A DNA stretch of 64,000 bases from Flavobacteriales bacterium (GTDB lineage: Bacteria > Bacteroidota > Bacteroidia > Flavobacteriales_D > Parvicellaceae), in contig JAQXDK010000042.1 in NCBI GenBank assembly GCA_029251405.1, forward strand, positions 30,151-94,150, given 5' to 3'. Positions 39,768-48,939 of this stretch are shown piece after piece (the stretch's first letter is position 1; each line of letters begins with the position of its first letter). The notes under the pieces are model-generated. The model was not told the origin of the DNA, ran no database searches, and was given only the letters and a program-made list of their open reading frames with translations. The position numbers were made by a program, and so were the translations under genes.

Positions 39768-39785
39768 AAAAGTATAAATACTTTT
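39768..39785. promoter_or_regulatory. Inverted repeat between the divergent CotH and PASTA genes
   Basis: AAAAGTA (39768-39774) and TACTTTT (39779-39785) form a perfect 7-bp dyad around TAAA. It lies 20 bases upstream of the CotH start codon, the usual distance for an operator or promoter-proximal site, but may be fortuitous. Confidence 0.3.
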
Positions 39786-39863
39786 AAGGTAAGTCGTTGG
39801 TCATTTGAATTTAAATACATTATATCGATTAATTAAAGTTATGATGAATAATAATTCAATAGT

Positions 39864-39894
39864 TTTGTCGTATTAATATTGTAGTTTAAGTTTG
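39864..39894 (+). promoter_or_regulatory. Promoter of the PASTA operon
   Basis: TTTG (39864-39867) and TAAGTTTG (39887-39894) are separated by 19 bases, an exact fit to the Bacteroidota -33/-7 promoter. Transcription should start near 39899-39902, only a few bases before the ATG at 39905, so the message is short-leadered or leaderless. Confidence 0.75.
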
Positions 39895-39904
39895 TTACAA
39901 TAAA

Positions 39905-40750
39905 ATGAAATTTATAAAATTCATCTTCTCTAAATTCTTTTGGATAAATATTATCCTTTCATTTTTGGTGTTATATCTTTTGTTTCATTTTACAATGAAA
40001 AATTTAGATACTTACACTAATCATGGAATAAAAATTGAGGTGCCTAATTTGAAAGGGTTGCAACTAACTCAAGTTGAAGATTCATTAGGAATGTTAGAAT
40101 TAACTTATGAAGTTCGAGATTCTGTTTTTGCAGATAATTATCCTGCAGGTTTGGTGATTCAGCAAGATCCTTTGCCTCATTCGTCCGATTTTTCAAGTTA
40201 CGTAAAGCCGAATAGGACAATCTATCTAACGGTTGTAAAAAGTCAAGAAACTTTCAAAATAATTCCGGATTTCATTGCTAATGTTACTTCAAAAAACATT
40301 GGAAAAACTAAATTAGAAATGTTGGGGTTTAAAGTAGATTTCGAAGTTAGGAATCATAAAGACAAAGACAAAGTTTTGGCTCTTGAATTGGATGATAACA
40401 TATTAAAACCTGGTCAAAAAATTACCAAGGGAGCTACTATTAAGTTAATTTTTGGTAGTGGAGATAGGGGGCAACCGATAGAGTTACCCGATTTTAAGGG
40501 TATGAATATCTATTTAGCATTAAAAAAAGCAAGTGAAATTGGTTTAGGTTTAGAAATTCATTACTACGATTCAGTTAAAAATATTAAAGATTCCAATCTT
40601 GCTGTAATTTATAAGCAATATCCAGATCCAGAAATTAATAATAAAACCTTGATTTCTATCGGTAGTATGATTACAATAGATGCCAATTTGTCTTCAAAAT
40701 TAGATACTATTTATGCAAAAGATACTGTTTCATTAAAATTTGATCTTTGA
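39905..40750 (+). CDS. PASTA-domain protein with N-terminal membrane anchor
   Basis: The 281-residue protein has one transmembrane helix (about residues 10-30, FWINIILSFLVLYLLFHF), then three PASTA domains (about 42-112, 115-187 and 190-262) facing the periplasm. PASTA domains in penicillin-binding proteins and kinases bind peptidoglycan-related ligands; here there is no catalytic domain. Likely role: a cell-wall-associated scaffold. The next gene starts within its stop codon (TTGA overlap). Confidence 0.88.
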   Translation: MKFIKFIFSKFFWINIILSFLVLYLLFHFTMKNLDTYTNHGIKIEVPNLKGLQLTQVEDSLGMLELTYEVRDSVFADNYPAGLVIQQDPLPHSSDFSSYVKPNRTIYLTVVKSQETFKIIPDFIANVTSKNIGKTKLEMLGFKVDFEVRNHKDKDKVLALELDDNILKPGQKITKGATIKLIFGSGDRGQPIELPDFKGMNIYLALKKASEIGLGLEIHYYDSVKNIKDSNLAVIYKQYPDPEINNKTLISIGSMITIDANLSSKLDTIYAKDTVSLKFDL

Positions 40751-42987
40751 AAAATATTTTTTTTTTAATTAGTCTGCTTTCTTCTAATTTCATTCATTCA
40801 CAAGAAAACTTAGAACCTTTAAGAACAAATTTTAAATTATTAGAAAATTCGATTCTTCAAAGGTCTGGCTCTGTTTCCAGCAATGATTTCATCTACTTAA
40901 CTGATACTTTAAGTTTACCATTAATAGATGATTTTTCTACAAACAAGTTTAAAAATTATATCGTCGATACTTCATTGCCTTATGTAAAAGATTCATCATG
41001 GTTTAAACTTTATTATTTAGATGGTACAATGGTCCCTTTGAGTGCTTCTTTTATGACCTCTCCGACCTACAAAATGGTTTATGATAGTGTTAATATTAAT
41101 GGTGTAGATACCATATCGGAACAAAGTTATCCATGGGCAACAGATACTTTAGTTGTCAAGAACTTTTCATTTTATCCCATTACATTCGATACTTTGATAG
41201 TCTGGCCCAACATTACGCACATAGATTCTCTATGGACTCTAGCTAATCCTGATATTTCTTTTTCTAATGCTTTACCAGACCTTGCTCAAGATTCTATGGT
41301 ACTTTTTTTTGTGGATCCTTCATCTGATGATTTGAACAAAATTTGGCTTGATTCGGATGTTTTTTTAAATGACAATTTCTCTCCTAACCCCTGGACATTA
41401 GGAACAGTTACTTTTGATGGATTAGATGGTTCTGGAGAACCTTACGACTGGAATACTGGAGCAACAGATTGGGCAGACTACTTGACATCAAAGCCGTTGT
41501 TTTTATCACAAAAATCATTAAGTGATTCTCTTTACTTTTCTTTTTTCTTCCAGGCTGGAGGTAATGGCGATATTCCGGAAAGTGATGATTCTTTAGTATT
41601 AGAATTCTATACACCTACTAACAACCAATGGGTTTCCATATGGTCAACGGGTGGTTTTGAGAGTGACAGTTGGTATTATGAACATATTTTGTTGGACAAC
41701 AGTATCTATTTTCAAGACGGTTTTAAATTTAGATTCAAATCTTATGGAAGTTTAACAGGTAGTTTAGATCATTGGAACCTGGACTATGTTTATTTAAATG
41801 AAAATAGGTCCCAAAACGATACGTTAATGAACGATTGGGCCTTTACGAATGTTCCTATTTCAGTTCTAGAAACCTACAGTTCTGTACCTTGGAAACATTA
41901 TGCTTTAGCAAGTACTGATGTTGTTTTAAACAGTCTTGTTATTCCTAGTTATAATTCTTCCAACAATCCAAAATTACTTCAACCGTGTTCAATGGATTTG
42001 TTTTATAACAATGCCTTAGTTTCAAGTCACCCTTATTCAGCAACTGTTCTAAATGTTCCTTCTCTTTCCTATTTCGATATGTTCTATGACTACGGAAACA
42101 CTTTAAGTTTAGCTAGCGCTGTAAATGATACTTTCGTAGATTTTGATTTTAGATACTATTTATCTACCAATACTACTCCAGAGAGATTGAGTGAAAATGA
42201 TACTATTTATCATAAACAGTTATTTCATAATTATTATTCTTATGATGATGGTTCTGCTGAAGCAGCCTATGGATTGGTAGGGAATGGAGCAGAGCTTGCT
42301 TATCGATATACTTTATTAGACGGCGTTGGTCAAGATACTTTAAAAGCTATAAAAATTCATTTTTCACCCTCAGTCTATGATGCTTCCAACGATCCTTTTT
42401 TTCTTCAAATTTGGTCTGATAGTCTTGGTCAGCCAGGCAGTTTAGTCTATTCTTCAGACAACCTTGATTTCCCTGAATTGTATTATCCTCATTATAATTC
42501 AGGTCTTAATGGTTTTTATGAATATGAGTTGCCTATTTTAGTAGCAGTAGAAGATACTTTTTATATTGGTTGGAAACAATCAACAGCTTCTAGACTTAAT
42601 ATTGGTTTTGATAAGAATGTAGATACGAAATCAAATATTTTTTACAATTTAGGTTCGGGTTTTCAAAATACAATTTTTAATGGATCTTTGATGATGAGAC
42701 CTGTATTTACTTCTAATATGGATAATATTTTAAATGCCGGAGAAATTAAATATTTAAACAAGTCAAATAATATATTCCCCAATCCTGCCAATAGCATATT
42801 TAATATATCTGCAGAGGGTTTTGGTGTTTTAAACGCTTTTGATCTAAAAGGTAGGTTGATTTTTGAAAAAGAATTTATGGGAAATACTTCAATTATGGTT
42901 AATAGTTGGGAAAACGGAGTTTATATAATTTTAATTAAAATGCATAACGGAAATACAGTTAGAAAGAAATTAATTATTCAACATTGA
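40747..42987 (+). CDS. T9SS type A sorting domain protein, large secreted
   Basis: The protein starts with TTG inside the stop codon of the PASTA gene (TTGA), with a signal peptide of about 18 residues (NIFFLISLLSSNFIHSQ). The ~650 central residues contain aromatic-rich beta regions with no recognisable catalytic motif, including two lectin-like segments (DWNTGATDWADYL and SYGSLTGSLDHWNLDYVYLN). The C-terminal ~75 residues have the type A sorting domain (NIFPNPANSIFNIS and NTVRKKLIIQH). Its ligand is unknown. It is translationally coupled to the RluA-family gene downstream (TTGA). Confidence 0.88.
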   Translation: MKNIFFLISLLSSNFIHSQENLEPLRTNFKLLENSILQRSGSVSSNDFIYLTDTLSLPLIDDFSTNKFKNYIVDTSLPYVKDSSWFKLYYLDGTMVPLSASFMTSPTYKMVYDSVNINGVDTISEQSYPWATDTLVVKNFSFYPITFDTLIVWPNITHIDSLWTLANPDISFSNALPDLAQDSMVLFFVDPSSDDLNKIWLDSDVFLNDNFSPNPWTLGTVTFDGLDGSGEPYDWNTGATDWADYLTSKPLFLSQKSLSDSLYFSFFFQAGGNGDIPESDDSLVLEFYTPTNNQWVSIWSTGGFESDSWYYEHILLDNSIYFQDGFKFRFKSYGSLTGSLDHWNLDYVYLNENRSQNDTLMNDWAFTNVPISVLETYSSVPWKHYALASTDVVLNSLVIPSYNSSNNPKLLQPCSMDLFYNNALVSSHPYSATVLNVPSLSYFDMFYDYGNTLSLASAVNDTFVDFDFRYYLSTNTTPERLSENDTIYHKQLFHNYYSYDDGSAEAAYGLVGNGAELAYRYTLLDGVGQDTLKAIKIHFSPSVYDASNDPFFLQIWSDSLGQPGSLVYSSDNLDFPELYYPHYNSGLNGFYEYELPILVAVEDTFYIGWKQSTASRLNIGFDKNVDTKSNIFYNLGSGFQNTIFNGSLMMRPVFTSNMDNILNAGEIKYLNKSNNIFPNPANSIFNISAEGFGVLNAFDLKGRLIFEKEFMGNTSIMVNSWENGVYIILIKMHNGNTVRKKLIIQH

Positions 42988-44027
42988 CAATTTCAGAAGA
43001 AAAAAATATCGATGAGCAAGATGACGAGTTATTTGAACATTATAAATATGTTGCAGATAAAGGTCAAGAGAAATTAAGAATTGATAAATTTTTAAATGAT
43101 CGAATTCCGAATACTTCTAGAAATAAAATACAGGTTGCTGCTCACAATGGAAATATTTTGGTTAATTCTGAAAAGGTTAAACCAAATTACAAAGTCAAGC
43201 CCGCTGATGTAGTTTCAATTGTACTGCCATATCCTGTTAGACAGTTAGAACTTATTCCTCAAAATATTGCTGTTAACATTGTTTACGAGGATAATGAATT
43301 GTGTATTGTAAATAAATCTGCTAATACAGTTGTCCATCCTGGATATGGAAATTATGATGGAACTCTAGTAAATGCATTACTTTATCATTTCGATCAATTA
43401 CCAGAGCTGCCATCCGACTATTTTGGTAGACCGGGGCTAGTACACAGACTCGATAAGCATACTACTGGTTTAATGGTTGTTGCCAAAACAGAGAATGCCC
43501 TAACCAATTTAGCCAAACAGTTTTTTGAAAGGACAACACAGAGAAGATACCAGGCATTGGTGTGGGGAGATTTTGAGGAAGACCAAGGAACCATAGACCT
43601 TTACGTTGGTAGATCTATAAAAAATAGAAAGTTAATGGTAGGGTATCCTGAAAAGGACCATGGAAAACACGCAGTTACTCATTTCAAAGTTTTAGAAAGA
43701 TTGGGTTATGTAACTTTAATTGAATGTAAGTTAGAGACCGGAAGAACGCATCAAATTAGAGCTCACATGAAACATATTGGGCATCCACTTTTTAACGATT
43801 TAGAATATGGAGGTGATAAAATCATCAAAGGAACTAGCTTTACTAAATACAAACAATTTGTTGAAAATTGTTTCAGAATGTTACCTGGACAAGCTCTACA
43901 TGCTAAATCTTTAGGTTTTTTTCATCCGACTCTGGAAAAAGAAGTGAGTTATGATAGTGAACTTCCAGACTATTTTACGGATGTTTTAAATAAGTGGAGA
44001 AGGTATACCAAATCAAGTACCTTTTAA
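42984..44027 (+). CDS. rluD: RluA-family pseudouridine synthase (RluD-like)
   Basis: The enzyme converts uridines of 23S rRNA to pseudouridine. It has 347 residues and starts with TTG inside the previous stop (TTGA). An S4 RNA-binding domain (about residues 30-90; LRIDKFLNDRIPNTSRNKIQ) precedes the catalytic domain, which contains GLVHRLDKHTTGLMVVAKT with catalytic Asp, and LIECKLETGRTHQIRAHM. The similarity is to the RluD/RluA group; which uridines it modifies is not certain. Confidence 0.92.
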   Translation: MTISEEKNIDEQDDELFEHYKYVADKGQEKLRIDKFLNDRIPNTSRNKIQVAAHNGNILVNSEKVKPNYKVKPADVVSIVLPYPVRQLELIPQNIAVNIVYEDNELCIVNKSANTVVHPGYGNYDGTLVNALLYHFDQLPELPSDYFGRPGLVHRLDKHTTGLMVVAKTENALTNLAKQFFERTTQRRYQALVWGDFEEDQGTIDLYVGRSIKNRKLMVGYPEKDHGKHAVTHFKVLERLGYVTLIECKLETGRTHQIRAHMKHIGHPLFNDLEYGGDKIIKGTSFTKYKQFVENCFRMLPGQALHAKSLGFFHPTLEKEVSYDSELPDYFTDVLNKWRRYTKSSTF

Positions 44028-44096
44028 TTACCCAAGTTTTCAACAATTTAATACATTGTAAATAGTACTTTTTATATTAGACGATCAATTCTAATT

Positions 44097-47000
44097 ATGT
44101 ACCTAATTTTTGATACCGAAACTACAGGTTTACCCAAAAACTTCAGGGCTCCAATTTCCGATACAGATAATTGGCCAAGATGTATTCAGATTGCTTGGCA
44201 ATTGCATGCAGCTGACGGTACTTTAATTGAAAATCAAGATTTTTTAGTGCAGCCAGAGGGTTTTGAAATACCTTTTCAATCAGAAAAAATTCATGGTATT
44301 TCTACTGCTTTAGCGGAAGAAAAAGGGGAGTCAATCGCCAATGTTGTTGTAGCTTTTGAAAAGGTCCTTAAAAAGACAAAATGTATGATAGGTCAAAATC
44401 TCAAATTTGATCTAAATATAATGGGTTGTGAATTTCATCGACTAGCAAAAGACAACTCTTGGTTAGAAATTCCAGTTTTAGATACATGTACTGAATCAAC
44501 AGCTGCCATTTGTCAATTGCCTGGAGGAAGAGGAGGGAAGTTTAAGTTACCTACCTTGTCAGAATTGCATCTGCAACTTTTTAAACAACAATTTGTAGAA
44601 GCTCATAATGCTACAGCTGATGTGGAGGCTACTGCAAGGTGCTTTTTTGAATTAGCCAGAAGAAAAAATTTCACATCCTCAGAATTACTTCTAGACCCAG
44701 AACAGTATGCAGATTTTTTTAAGAAAAATCAAGAAACAATTCCAGCTGTTGGACTTAAGCATGTAAATTTATTTAAGGCCAGTAAAGCTTTAAATAAAAA
44801 AGAAAAGATAAGTACAGACAAGGTAATTGTTGATCTAGAAAAATCTTCAGAAGAATTAGTTAATATTCCTTTTTCACATTTACATAATAAAACTCAATTT
44901 TCAGTTTTACAATCTACCATTCATGTGAAAGCCTTAGTAGAGAAAGCAATTGCATGTGAAATGCCTGCTGTGGCATTTTCAGACTCAGGAAATATGATGG
45001 GCGCATTTCATTTTGTGGAATCAGCATATAAACATAACGCGGCAGTTGATTCAGAAATAGAAGATGTCCGTAAGAAAGGTCAAGAAAAAGAAGATGAAAT
45101 AGCTTTACTTGAGAAAAAGAAAATTCTTCCTATTGTTGGTTGTGAATTCCAAGTTTGTCATGACAGAAATGATAAATCCTACAAAGACAACGGTTATCAG
45201 ATTCCTTTTTTAGCAAAAAATAAAAAAGGTTATGAGAATTTGATCAAACTTTCATCTGTTGGTTTTATAGAAGGATTTTATTATGTACCTCGAATCGATA
45301 AAGAAATTTTATTAAAATATGCTAACGATATTATTATAACAAGTGGTGGGCTTTATGGTGAAATTTCTCAACTAATTTTGAATGAAGGGGAGAAAAAAGC
45401 AGAAGAAGCTTTATTGTGGTGGAAAGATAAATTTAATGATGATTTTTACATAGAAATAAATAGACACGGATTAGAGGAAGAGGAGAAAGTAAATGAAGTT
45501 TTACTAAGGTTTGCTAAAAAACATTCTATTAAATATTTTGCAGCCAATAACACTCATTATTTAAATAAAGAAGACTCAGAAGCACATGATGTTTTACTTT
45601 GTATAAAAGACGGTGAAAGAAAATCTACCCCCATTGGAAGGGGAAGAGGATTTAGGTTTGGTTTTGAGAATAATGAATATTATTTCAAATCTCAAAAGGA
45701 AATGAAATCTTTATTTTCAGATATACCAGACGCCATTATAAATACCAACGAAATCATTTCAAAATGCAGCAGCTACCGATTAGCTTCTGAAGTTCTACTG
45801 CCAGCTTTTGAAATTCCTGATAAGTTTAAAGACCCTTTAGATATTGAAAATAAGTCTCTTAAAATTGGTGAAAATAGTTATCTGAAATTTTTAACTTACG
45901 AAGGTGCTAAAAAAAGGTATAATAAAATTACCGATGCTATAAAAGAGCGATTAGATTTCGAATTGGAAATAATAAAAAAAACAGGTTACCCTGGTTATTT
46001 CCTTATTGTCCAGGATTTTTGTAATGCAGCTAGGGAAATGCATGTTTCTGTTGGTCCAGGTAGAGGATCTGCTGCTGGTTCAGCTGTTGCTTATTGCATT
46101 GGAATTACTAATGTGGACCCTATAGAATATAATTTACTTTTTGAAAGATTTCTTAATCCAGATCGAGTTTCTTTACCTGATATTGACATTGATTTTGATG
46201 ATGAGGGTAGAGGGAAAGTTATTCAATACGTAATTGACAAATACGGTTCAAGTCAAGTTGCACAGATCATAACGTATGGTACTATGGCAGCTAAATCATC
46301 TATTAGAGATACAGGCAGAGTTTTAGATTTACCCTTACAACAAACCGATAGGCTTGCTAAACTTGTCCCAGACGTCAAACTAAATAAACTTTTTAATTGG
46401 AATAAAGAGGAAATAAAAAATAACTTGTCAAACGATCAAATAAAAAATGCAGAAGAACTTATAGGCAAACTTAGCGAAGAGGGGATTGAAGGAGAGGTGA
46501 TCAGACAAGCTAAATTGGTGGAAGGTTCGCTTCGAAATACTGGAATTCATGCATGTGGCGTTATCATAACACCATCTGATATTAGAGACTTTGTGCCGGT
46601 TTCATTGGCTAAAGATTCAGATATGTGGTGCACTCAGTATGATAACTCCGTTGCTGAATCTGCAGGTTTATTGAAAATGGACTTTTTAGGTTTGAAAACC
46701 CTAACTCTAATTAAGGATACTATTAAAATTATTAAAGCAATTTCCGGAAAAGTTATTGATATAGACACCATCCCTTTAGACGACGTGAAAACCTATGAAC
46801 TCTTTCAAAGAGGTGAAACGGTAGGTATTTTTCAGTATGAATCTCCCGGAATGCAAAAGCATTTAAAATCTCTTCGTCCAACAGCATTTTCAGACTTAAT
46901 TGCTATGAATGCATTGTATAGACCTGGTCCTATTGAATACATTCCAAGTTTCATAAAGCGAAAACATGGAAACGAAGAAATCGAATACGATCTTCCTGTA

Positions 47001-48551
47001 ATGGAGGAGTATTTAAAAGAAACTTACGGTATTACAGTCTATCAGGAACAGGTAATGCTGTTGTCTCAAAAATTAGCAGGTTTTTCAAAAGGAGAGGCAG
47101 ACACTTTAAGAAAGGCAATGGGAAAAAAGAAGGTCGATTTATTGAATAAGATGAAGCCTCAATTTCTAAACCAAGGTCAAGAAAGAGGTCACGAAACAGA
47201 AATCTTAGAGAAAATCTGGAAAGATTGGGAAAAATTTGCCTCTTACGCTTTTAATAAATCTCATAGTACATGTTATGCTCTAATTGCTTATCAGACTGCT
47301 TATTTGAAGGCTCATTTTCCTGCAGAATATATGGCATCTGTGTTAAGTAACAACATGAACGATATAAAAACTGTTACATTTTTTATGAAAGAATGTAATA
47401 GGATGGGACTGAATGTCCTAGGTCCAGATGTAAATGAAAGTTGGTATAAGTTTGCCGTAAATAATAAAGGTGAAATTCGGTTTGGTCTTGGTGCTTTAAA
47501 AGGAGTTGGTCACGGTCCTGTAAAAAACATTGCTGAGGTTAGGAAAGATTCTGGAAATTTCGTTTCAGTTTTTGACTTTGTAAAAAGAGTAAGTTTGAAA
47601 GATTGTAATAAGAGAGTTTTAGAAAGTTTAGTTATGTCAGGTGCTTTTGATTCTTTTAATAATTTTCACAGAGCTCAATTTTTTCAAATCGATGAAAAAC
47701 AAATTTCATTTGTTGAGAAAGTTATCAAATTCGGTCAGGCATTTCAGTCTAAAGCCAATTCTCAACAAGTAAATATGTTTGATGCTTTTGGAGACTCTTT
47801 GAAATTAGCTGAACCTCAAATTCCAGAATGTGATAAATGGAGCAATTTTGAATTACTCACAAAAGAAAAAGATGTTGTGGGAATATACATATCCGGACAT
47901 CCTCTTGAAGATTATTTACTAGAGCTCAAATATTTTTGCGATATTAATTTGAAAGTTTTAAATGAAAGTTTACAAGAATTACCTGAACGTGAATTTTCTT
48001 TTATTGGTTTAGCAAGTAGTGCAGCAAATTTAGAAAGTAGGAGAGGGACAAAATATGGAGTTATAGAACTTCAAGACATGGAAGGTCAAATGGAATTTAG
48101 ATTATTTGGTGAGCAGTATTTAAAATTCATGCATTTTTTGGTTCCTGGAAATTTTCTATTTATTAAAGGTAAAGTTCAACAACGTCCAAAGTATTACAAG
48201 TCAGACGAATTCCAAAAGGAATTTAGAATACTACAAATCGAAGTTTTGGATGATGTAAGAGAGAAGTTAGCCAATGCTCTTTATATAAGGTGGGATTATG
48301 AAATGCTAAATAAAGATCAAGTAAGTCAGCTTGAAAAACTATTCAAAAAACATAAAGGAAAGAAACAAATTATTTTTGAGCTTATAGATTCGAAAACTAA
48401 ATCATTCGTTACTTTAAATTCTAGAAATTTCAGATCAAATATTTCCAATGATTTGATTAAAAATTTAGATCAAATTGACGGGTTTTTAGGTTATTCGGTA
48501 AATAAATCTTACATAAACAATTACCTAGAAAAACTCAACATTGATAATTAA
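44097..48551 (+). CDS. dnaE: DNA polymerase III alpha subunit with N-terminal DnaQ-type exonuclease
   Basis: The replicative polymerase has 1484 residues, longer than typical DnaE (~1160), because of a fused proofreading domain. Residues 1-200 are a DnaQ-like 3'-5' exonuclease (FDTETTG at 4-10; catalytic His170 and Asp175 in HNATADVEA). The PHP domain follows, but its metal site is altered: HLHNKTQ at 261-267 and DSG at 296-298 replace the usual His/Asp residues. The polymerase core has PDIDIDFDDEGRGKV with catalytic Asp residues, and the C-terminus carries an OB fold. Fused DnaE is common in Bacteroidota. Confidence 0.96.
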   Translation: MYLIFDTETTGLPKNFRAPISDTDNWPRCIQIAWQLHAADGTLIENQDFLVQPEGFEIPFQSEKIHGISTALAEEKGESIANVVVAFEKVLKKTKCMIGQNLKFDLNIMGCEFHRLAKDNSWLEIPVLDTCTESTAAICQLPGGRGGKFKLPTLSELHLQLFKQQFVEAHNATADVEATARCFFELARRKNFTSSELLLDPEQYADFFKKNQETIPAVGLKHVNLFKASKALNKKEKISTDKVIVDLEKSSEELVNIPFSHLHNKTQFSVLQSTIHVKALVEKAIACEMPAVAFSDSGNMMGAFHFVESAYKHNAAVDSEIEDVRKKGQEKEDEIALLEKKKILPIVGCEFQVCHDRNDKSYKDNGYQIPFLAKNKKGYENLIKLSSVGFIEGFYYVPRIDKEILLKYANDIIITSGGLYGEISQLILNEGEKKAEEALLWWKDKFNDDFYIEINRHGLEEEEKVNEVLLRFAKKHSIKYFAANNTHYLNKEDSEAHDVLLCIKDGERKSTPIGRGRGFRFGFENNEYYFKSQKEMKSLFSDIPDAIINTNEIISKCSSYRLASEVLLPAFEIPDKFKDPLDIENKSLKIGENSYLKFLTYEGAKKRYNKITDAIKERLDFELEIIKKTGYPGYFLIVQDFCNAAREMHVSVGPGRGSAAGSAVAYCIGITNVDPIEYNLLFERFLNPDRVSLPDIDIDFDDEGRGKVIQYVIDKYGSSQVAQIITYGTMAAKSSIRDTGRVLDLPLQQTDRLAKLVPDVKLNKLFNWNKEEIKNNLSNDQIKNAEELIGKLSEEGIEGEVIRQAKLVEGSLRNTGIHACGVIITPSDIRDFVPVSLAKDSDMWCTQYDNSVAESAGLLKMDFLGLKTLTLIKDTIKIIKAISGKVIDIDTIPLDDVKTYELFQRGETVGIFQYESPGMQKHLKSLRPTAFSDLIAMNALYRPGPIEYIPSFIKRKHGNEEIEYDLPVMEEYLKETYGITVYQEQVMLLSQKLAGFSKGEADTLRKAMGKKKVDLLNKMKPQFLNQGQERGHETEILEKIWKDWEKFASYAFNKSHSTCYALIAYQTAYLKAHFPAEYMASVLSNNMNDIKTVTFFMKECNRMGLNVLGPDVNESWYKFAVNNKGEIRFGLGALKGVGHGPVKNIAEVRKDSGNFVSVFDFVKRVSLKDCNKRVLESLVMSGAFDSFNNFHRAQFFQIDEKQISFVEKVIKFGQAFQSKANSQQVNMFDAFGDSLKLAEPQIPECDKWSNFELLTKEKDVVGIYISGHPLEDYLLELKYFCDINLKVLNESLQELPEREFSFIGLASSAANLESRRGTKYGVIELQDMEGQMEFRLFGEQYLKFMHFLVPGNFLFIKGKVQQRPKYYKSDEFQKEFRILQIEVLDDVREKLANALYIRWDYEMLNKDQVSQLEKLFKKHKGKKQIIFELIDSKTKSFVTLNSRNFRSNISNDLIKNLDQIDGFLGYSVNKSYINNYLEKLNIDN

Positions 48552-48568
48552 CATAATTTGAGTATTTT

Positions 48569-48602
48569 TTTGATTTACATTCTTAAAATATACATATATT
48601 TG
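48569..48602 (+). promoter_or_regulatory. Putative promoter of trxA
   Basis: TTTG (48569-48572) and TATATTTG (48595-48602) resemble the Bacteroidota -33/-7 elements, but the 22-base spacer is longer than ideal. The -7 element ends 19 bases before the ATG. Confidence 0.55.
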
Positions 48603-48621
48603 TTCAATTAAATTTTATAAA

Positions 48622-48939
48622 ATGGCAGTTGAATTTACTGAAGAAAATTTTGAAACTCTAGCAATAAAATCAGATAAACTTGTTATGGTTGATTTTTGGG
48701 CCGAATGGTGTGGTCCTTGTAGAATGGTCGGTCCACATGTTGACGAATTGGCTACTGAATACGATGGCAAAGCTCTTGTAGGAAAAGTAAACGTTGATTT
48801 ACATGGTGGAATTGCTGCTCAATTTGGTGTCAGAAATATTCCAACTATTGTGTTTTTAAAAAATGGTGAGCTTGTTGATAAGGTGGTTGGTGCTGTTCCT
48901 AAAGACCAATTGGCAGAAAAATTAGATGCTAATATCTAA
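48622..48939 (+). CDS. trxA: Thioredoxin
   Basis: This 105-residue cytoplasmic thioredoxin has active-site WAEWCGPCRMV (Cys30 and Cys33), the typical cis-proline segment FGVRNIPTIVFLKNGE and a normal C-terminal helix. It reduces disulfides of cytoplasmic enzymes. It is monocistronic: a promoter lies in the 70-base gap to dnaE and its stop abuts the stop of the convergent lectin gene. Confidence 0.96.
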   Translation: MAVEFTEENFETLAIKSDKLVMVDFWAEWCGPCRMVGPHVDELATEYDGKALVGKVNVDLHGGIAAQFGVRNIPTIVFLKNGELVDKVVGAVPKDQLAEKLDANI

